Shown here piece by piece: positions 62,239-64,000 of a DNA stretch of 64,000 nt (its first letter is position 1; each line of letters starts with the position of its first letter). The stretch is taken from assembly GCF_001426865.1 (NCBI RefSeq), contig NZ_LMFO01000002.1, positions 1,470-65,469 of the forward strand, written 5' to 3'. Source of the stretch: Paenibacillus sp. Root52. Its GTDB lineage: Bacteria > Bacillota > Bacilli > Paenibacillales > Paenibacillaceae. The notes under the pieces are model-generated. The model was not told where the DNA came from, made no database searches, and was given only the letters and a program-made list of their open reading frames with translations. Position numbers and translations under genes: made by a program.

Positions 62239-64000
62239 ATGGATTTATCCACCTATATTCGGCAATGGACTCAATCGTCCTTACATATACTTGATGTTCG
62301 TTATACGCTAATCCCAACGGGTAAACAGCTTCCACCCTATCGATTTCCCGCGAACGCCTTCTTACTTGTCTCCCGAGGGCAAGGAGAATTTGTCCTTAAT
62401 CAGACTTCCTACCTTGTCTCCCACAGTCATGTGCTTCATGGTAACAAAGGACTTCATATGGAGCTCATCAGTCAGGAACCGATGGCCTATTATCTCATTT
62501 TGTATAAGACCGAACATACAGCAAATACAGATCCTCTTCATGTGTTGAATGGTTTGCATAACGCATTGGAAGATTCTTTTGCCCTCCAAACAGATTATCC
62601 CGCTGTACTACACCAACATGCACAGGAGTTGTATCATACTTGGATGGATGGCGGAGATCTAGCACGCTTTAAAGCACGCGCCATGTTTCAATTGTTTCTA
62701 CATGAAATCATGCACCAACTGGATCAGCAGTCGGCGGTAACCGTTAAGCCGGATATTGTAGATCAGGCGATTCGATACATCGAAGAACACTTTGCCGAAT
62801 CCGTAACGCTGGATGCTCTGTCACGAGCGCTGAATTATAACGTGCAGTATTTGTCTCGCAAGTTCAAATCCAAAATGGGACGTAGTCCCATTGATTACTT
62901 GATTCATTTTCGCATGGAGAAAGCCATTCTCCTGTTATCAGAAACCGATGCGACAGTTCAAGATATTGCACGCCAAGTCGGTTACGATGATCTGTTTTAT
63001 TTTATACGACGATTCAAAAAACATACGGGTCTCGTCCCTGGACAATACCGAAAGCAAGCTGCTGAGCAGCAGTTATCAAATGTTACATACAAGAGGCTCA
63101 CATCATCCATATGGAACTCTGCTTCTCTGAACTATACTGAATGGCGTAGCGACGCTGTCGATCATGTAGGCGAGAAGGGAGATTCATTCATGTCAAAAGA
63201 ATACAAGACACCACTAGCTGTAGCATTACTCATGTGCATGATGATTATGCTCAGCGCCTGCGGGACTAGTATCCAGCCATCTCAGGCAAGCACGTCTGTT
63301 GAATATCAACATGATATGGGAGTCACGAAGCTGGAAGGCACACCGAATAAAATTGCAGCCGCAGATTATCGAATCATGGATACCCTATATGCGTTAGGTG
63401 TATATCCTCATGCCACCACCACTTATGGGGGCTCTACAGTTCTGCCCTATATGGATGCAGACCAGCAGAATCCAGATATTCTGCCTTTAGGGGATAAGAT
63501 TAACCTTGAAGCCGCTGTGGAAAGCGAACCGGATCTCATCATTGCTCGTCACATTGAGCCCACCGTCTATGAGCAATTGAGCAAAGTAGCTCCTGTCATC
63601 GTATTCCGCGGGGATGGAGATTGGCGAGAAGAGATGAAGGAAATTGCCACTGTCGTGGGTAAAGAGCAACAGGCCGAAGACTGGCTAGCACAGTACGATC
63701 TCAAAGCGGCGCAGATTAAAAGAAAAATGGCACAGTATATCGGTGAAGATGAGACCTTCCTATTTATGCGTGTTCAAAAAAATGTGCAAGTCGCTAGCCC
63801 CAATGTTCATCTGGGAGCAACCTTGTCGAAGGATTTAGGGCTCAAGTATGTGCCTCAATTGACAAACATGAAAGATACGTATGAGACGTTATCCTTGGAG
63901 ACACTCCCAGAGTTGAACCCGGATCATATCTTTATGACGATAGGCAAATCAACAGTTAGTCATGATGATGAGGCTGAGAAGGTGCTCGAAGAGATGAAAC
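62239..64000 (+). CDS. AraC-family regulator in continuous frame with a siderophore-binding lipoprotein (partial)
   Basis: The frame stays open from ATG 62239 to the window edge (587 codons). Residues about 1-165 form an AraC N-domain, and about 174-272 the double helix-turn-helix (VTLDALSRALNYNVQYLSRK, then a second motif in QDIARQVGYDDLFYFIRRFK). A linker follows. At residue 318 an ATG with AAGGGAG eight bases upstream starts a signal peptide with lipobox LSAC (Cys 341), and a FecB/FhuD-like iron-siderophore binding domain runs from about 360 on. B. subtilis Btr also joins AraC to a binding-protein-like domain, but as far as I know without an embedded signal peptide. Either a true fusion or two genes lacking a stop between them. 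Confidence 0.85.
   Translation, partial: MDLSTYIRQWTQSSLHILDVRYTLIPTGKQLPPYRFPANAFLLVSRGQGEFVLNQTSYLVSHSHVLHGNKGLHMELISQEPMAYYLILYKTEHTANTDPLHVLNGLHNALEDSFALQTDYPAVLHQHAQELYHTWMDGGDLARFKARAMFQLFLHEIMHQLDQQSAVTVKPDIVDQAIRYIEEHFAESVTLDALSRALNYNVQYLSRKFKSKMGRSPIDYLIHFRMEKAILLLSETDATVQDIARQVGYDDLFYFIRRFKKHTGLVPGQYRKQAAEQQLSNVTYKRLTSSIWNSASLNYTEWRSDAVDHVGEKGDSFMSKEYKTPLAVALLMCMMIMLSACGTSIQPSQASTSVEYQHDMGVTKLEGTPNKIAAADYRIMDTLYALGVYPHATTTYGGSTVLPYMDADQQNPDILPLGDKINLEAAVESEPDLIIARHIEPTVYEQLSKVAPVIVFRGDGDWREEMKEIATVVGKEQQAEDWLAQYDLKAAQIKRKMAQYIGEDETFLFMRVQKNVQVASPNVHLGATLSKDLGLKYVPQLTNMKDTYETLSLETLPELNPDHIFMTIGKSTVSHDDEAEKVLEEMK

Noticed and set aside
1..64000. CRISPR arrays, tRNA and rRNA genes, insertion sequences and prophage genes
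   Set aside because: No regularly spaced identical repeats, no tRNA- or rRNA-like sequence and no transposase, integrase or phage proteins were recognised.

Overview
This window looks like a chromosomal stretch of a low-to-moderate-GC Gram-positive endospore-former, most probably Paenibacillus. Nearly every gene has an AGGAGG-type ribosome binding site, and GTG/TTG starts are common. Several loci match Bacillaceae genes closely (dck-dgk, ykoEDC, metNPQ, a DUF3934 protein), and lipoproteins, AgrC/LytTR signalling, a PL3 pectate lyase and a copper-amine-oxidase-N protein fit that genus. No rRNA, tRNA, CRISPR array, prophage or transposase was seen. The genus call is inference from gene content.

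Layout. 0-3.3 kb: fabF divergent from an XRE/MmyB-type regulator, then an OmpR-type response regulator. 3.3-9.1 kb: a sensory block on the minus strand (methyl-accepting chemotaxis protein, single PAS protein, giant hybrid histidine kinase). 9.5-12 kb: metNPQ methionine importer. 12-17.8 kb: quinoprotein-like lipoprotein and the ykoEDC ECF importer for the thiamine pyrimidine precursor, led by a TPP riboswitch. 18-21.9 kb: secreted copper-amine-oxidase-N protein, pectate lyase, a small membrane protein and a radical SAM/SPASM protein. 22-24.6 kb: a second TPP riboswitch and thiMDE. Together the two TPP-controlled units import HMP and salvage HMP and thiazole into thiamine phosphate. 25-29.4 kb: TipA-like MerR regulator, a 1.3-kb repeat-rich gene-free stretch, a small membrane protein and the dck-dgk pair.

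29.7-39.1 kb is the most system-like block. A three-gene ABC-2 exporter (LnrLMN-like layout), two tandem AgrC-like kinases and one LytTR response regulator lie head to tail on the minus strand. Direct repeats resembling LytTR sites precede the first gene, and two paralogous 366-residue lipoproteins stand on either side. The kinases are almost identical in their cytoplasmic halves and different in their membrane sensor halves. I read it as a cell-envelope or antimicrobial-sensing and efflux system; no AgrB/AgrD-type peptide genes are present.

39-62 kb is a mosaic of short units: DUF3934 protein, TetR plus MFS efflux, two small basic proteins, a VOC protein, a methyltransferase with a probable leader peptide, a MecA-N-type penicillin-binding protein, CBS and SUKH proteins, an APH-fold kinase, a PMT-like glycosyltransferase with a lipoprotein, a CAP protein, isochorismatase/DUF1801/YgjP genes, GNAT, SDR, MerR, an alpha/beta hydrolase and an amino acid permease. 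The window ends in an open frame (62239 to the edge) that runs without a stop from an AraC regulator into a siderophore-type binding lipoprotein with its own ribosome binding site and lipobox. Its promoter carries a Fur box in the -35/-10 spacer.
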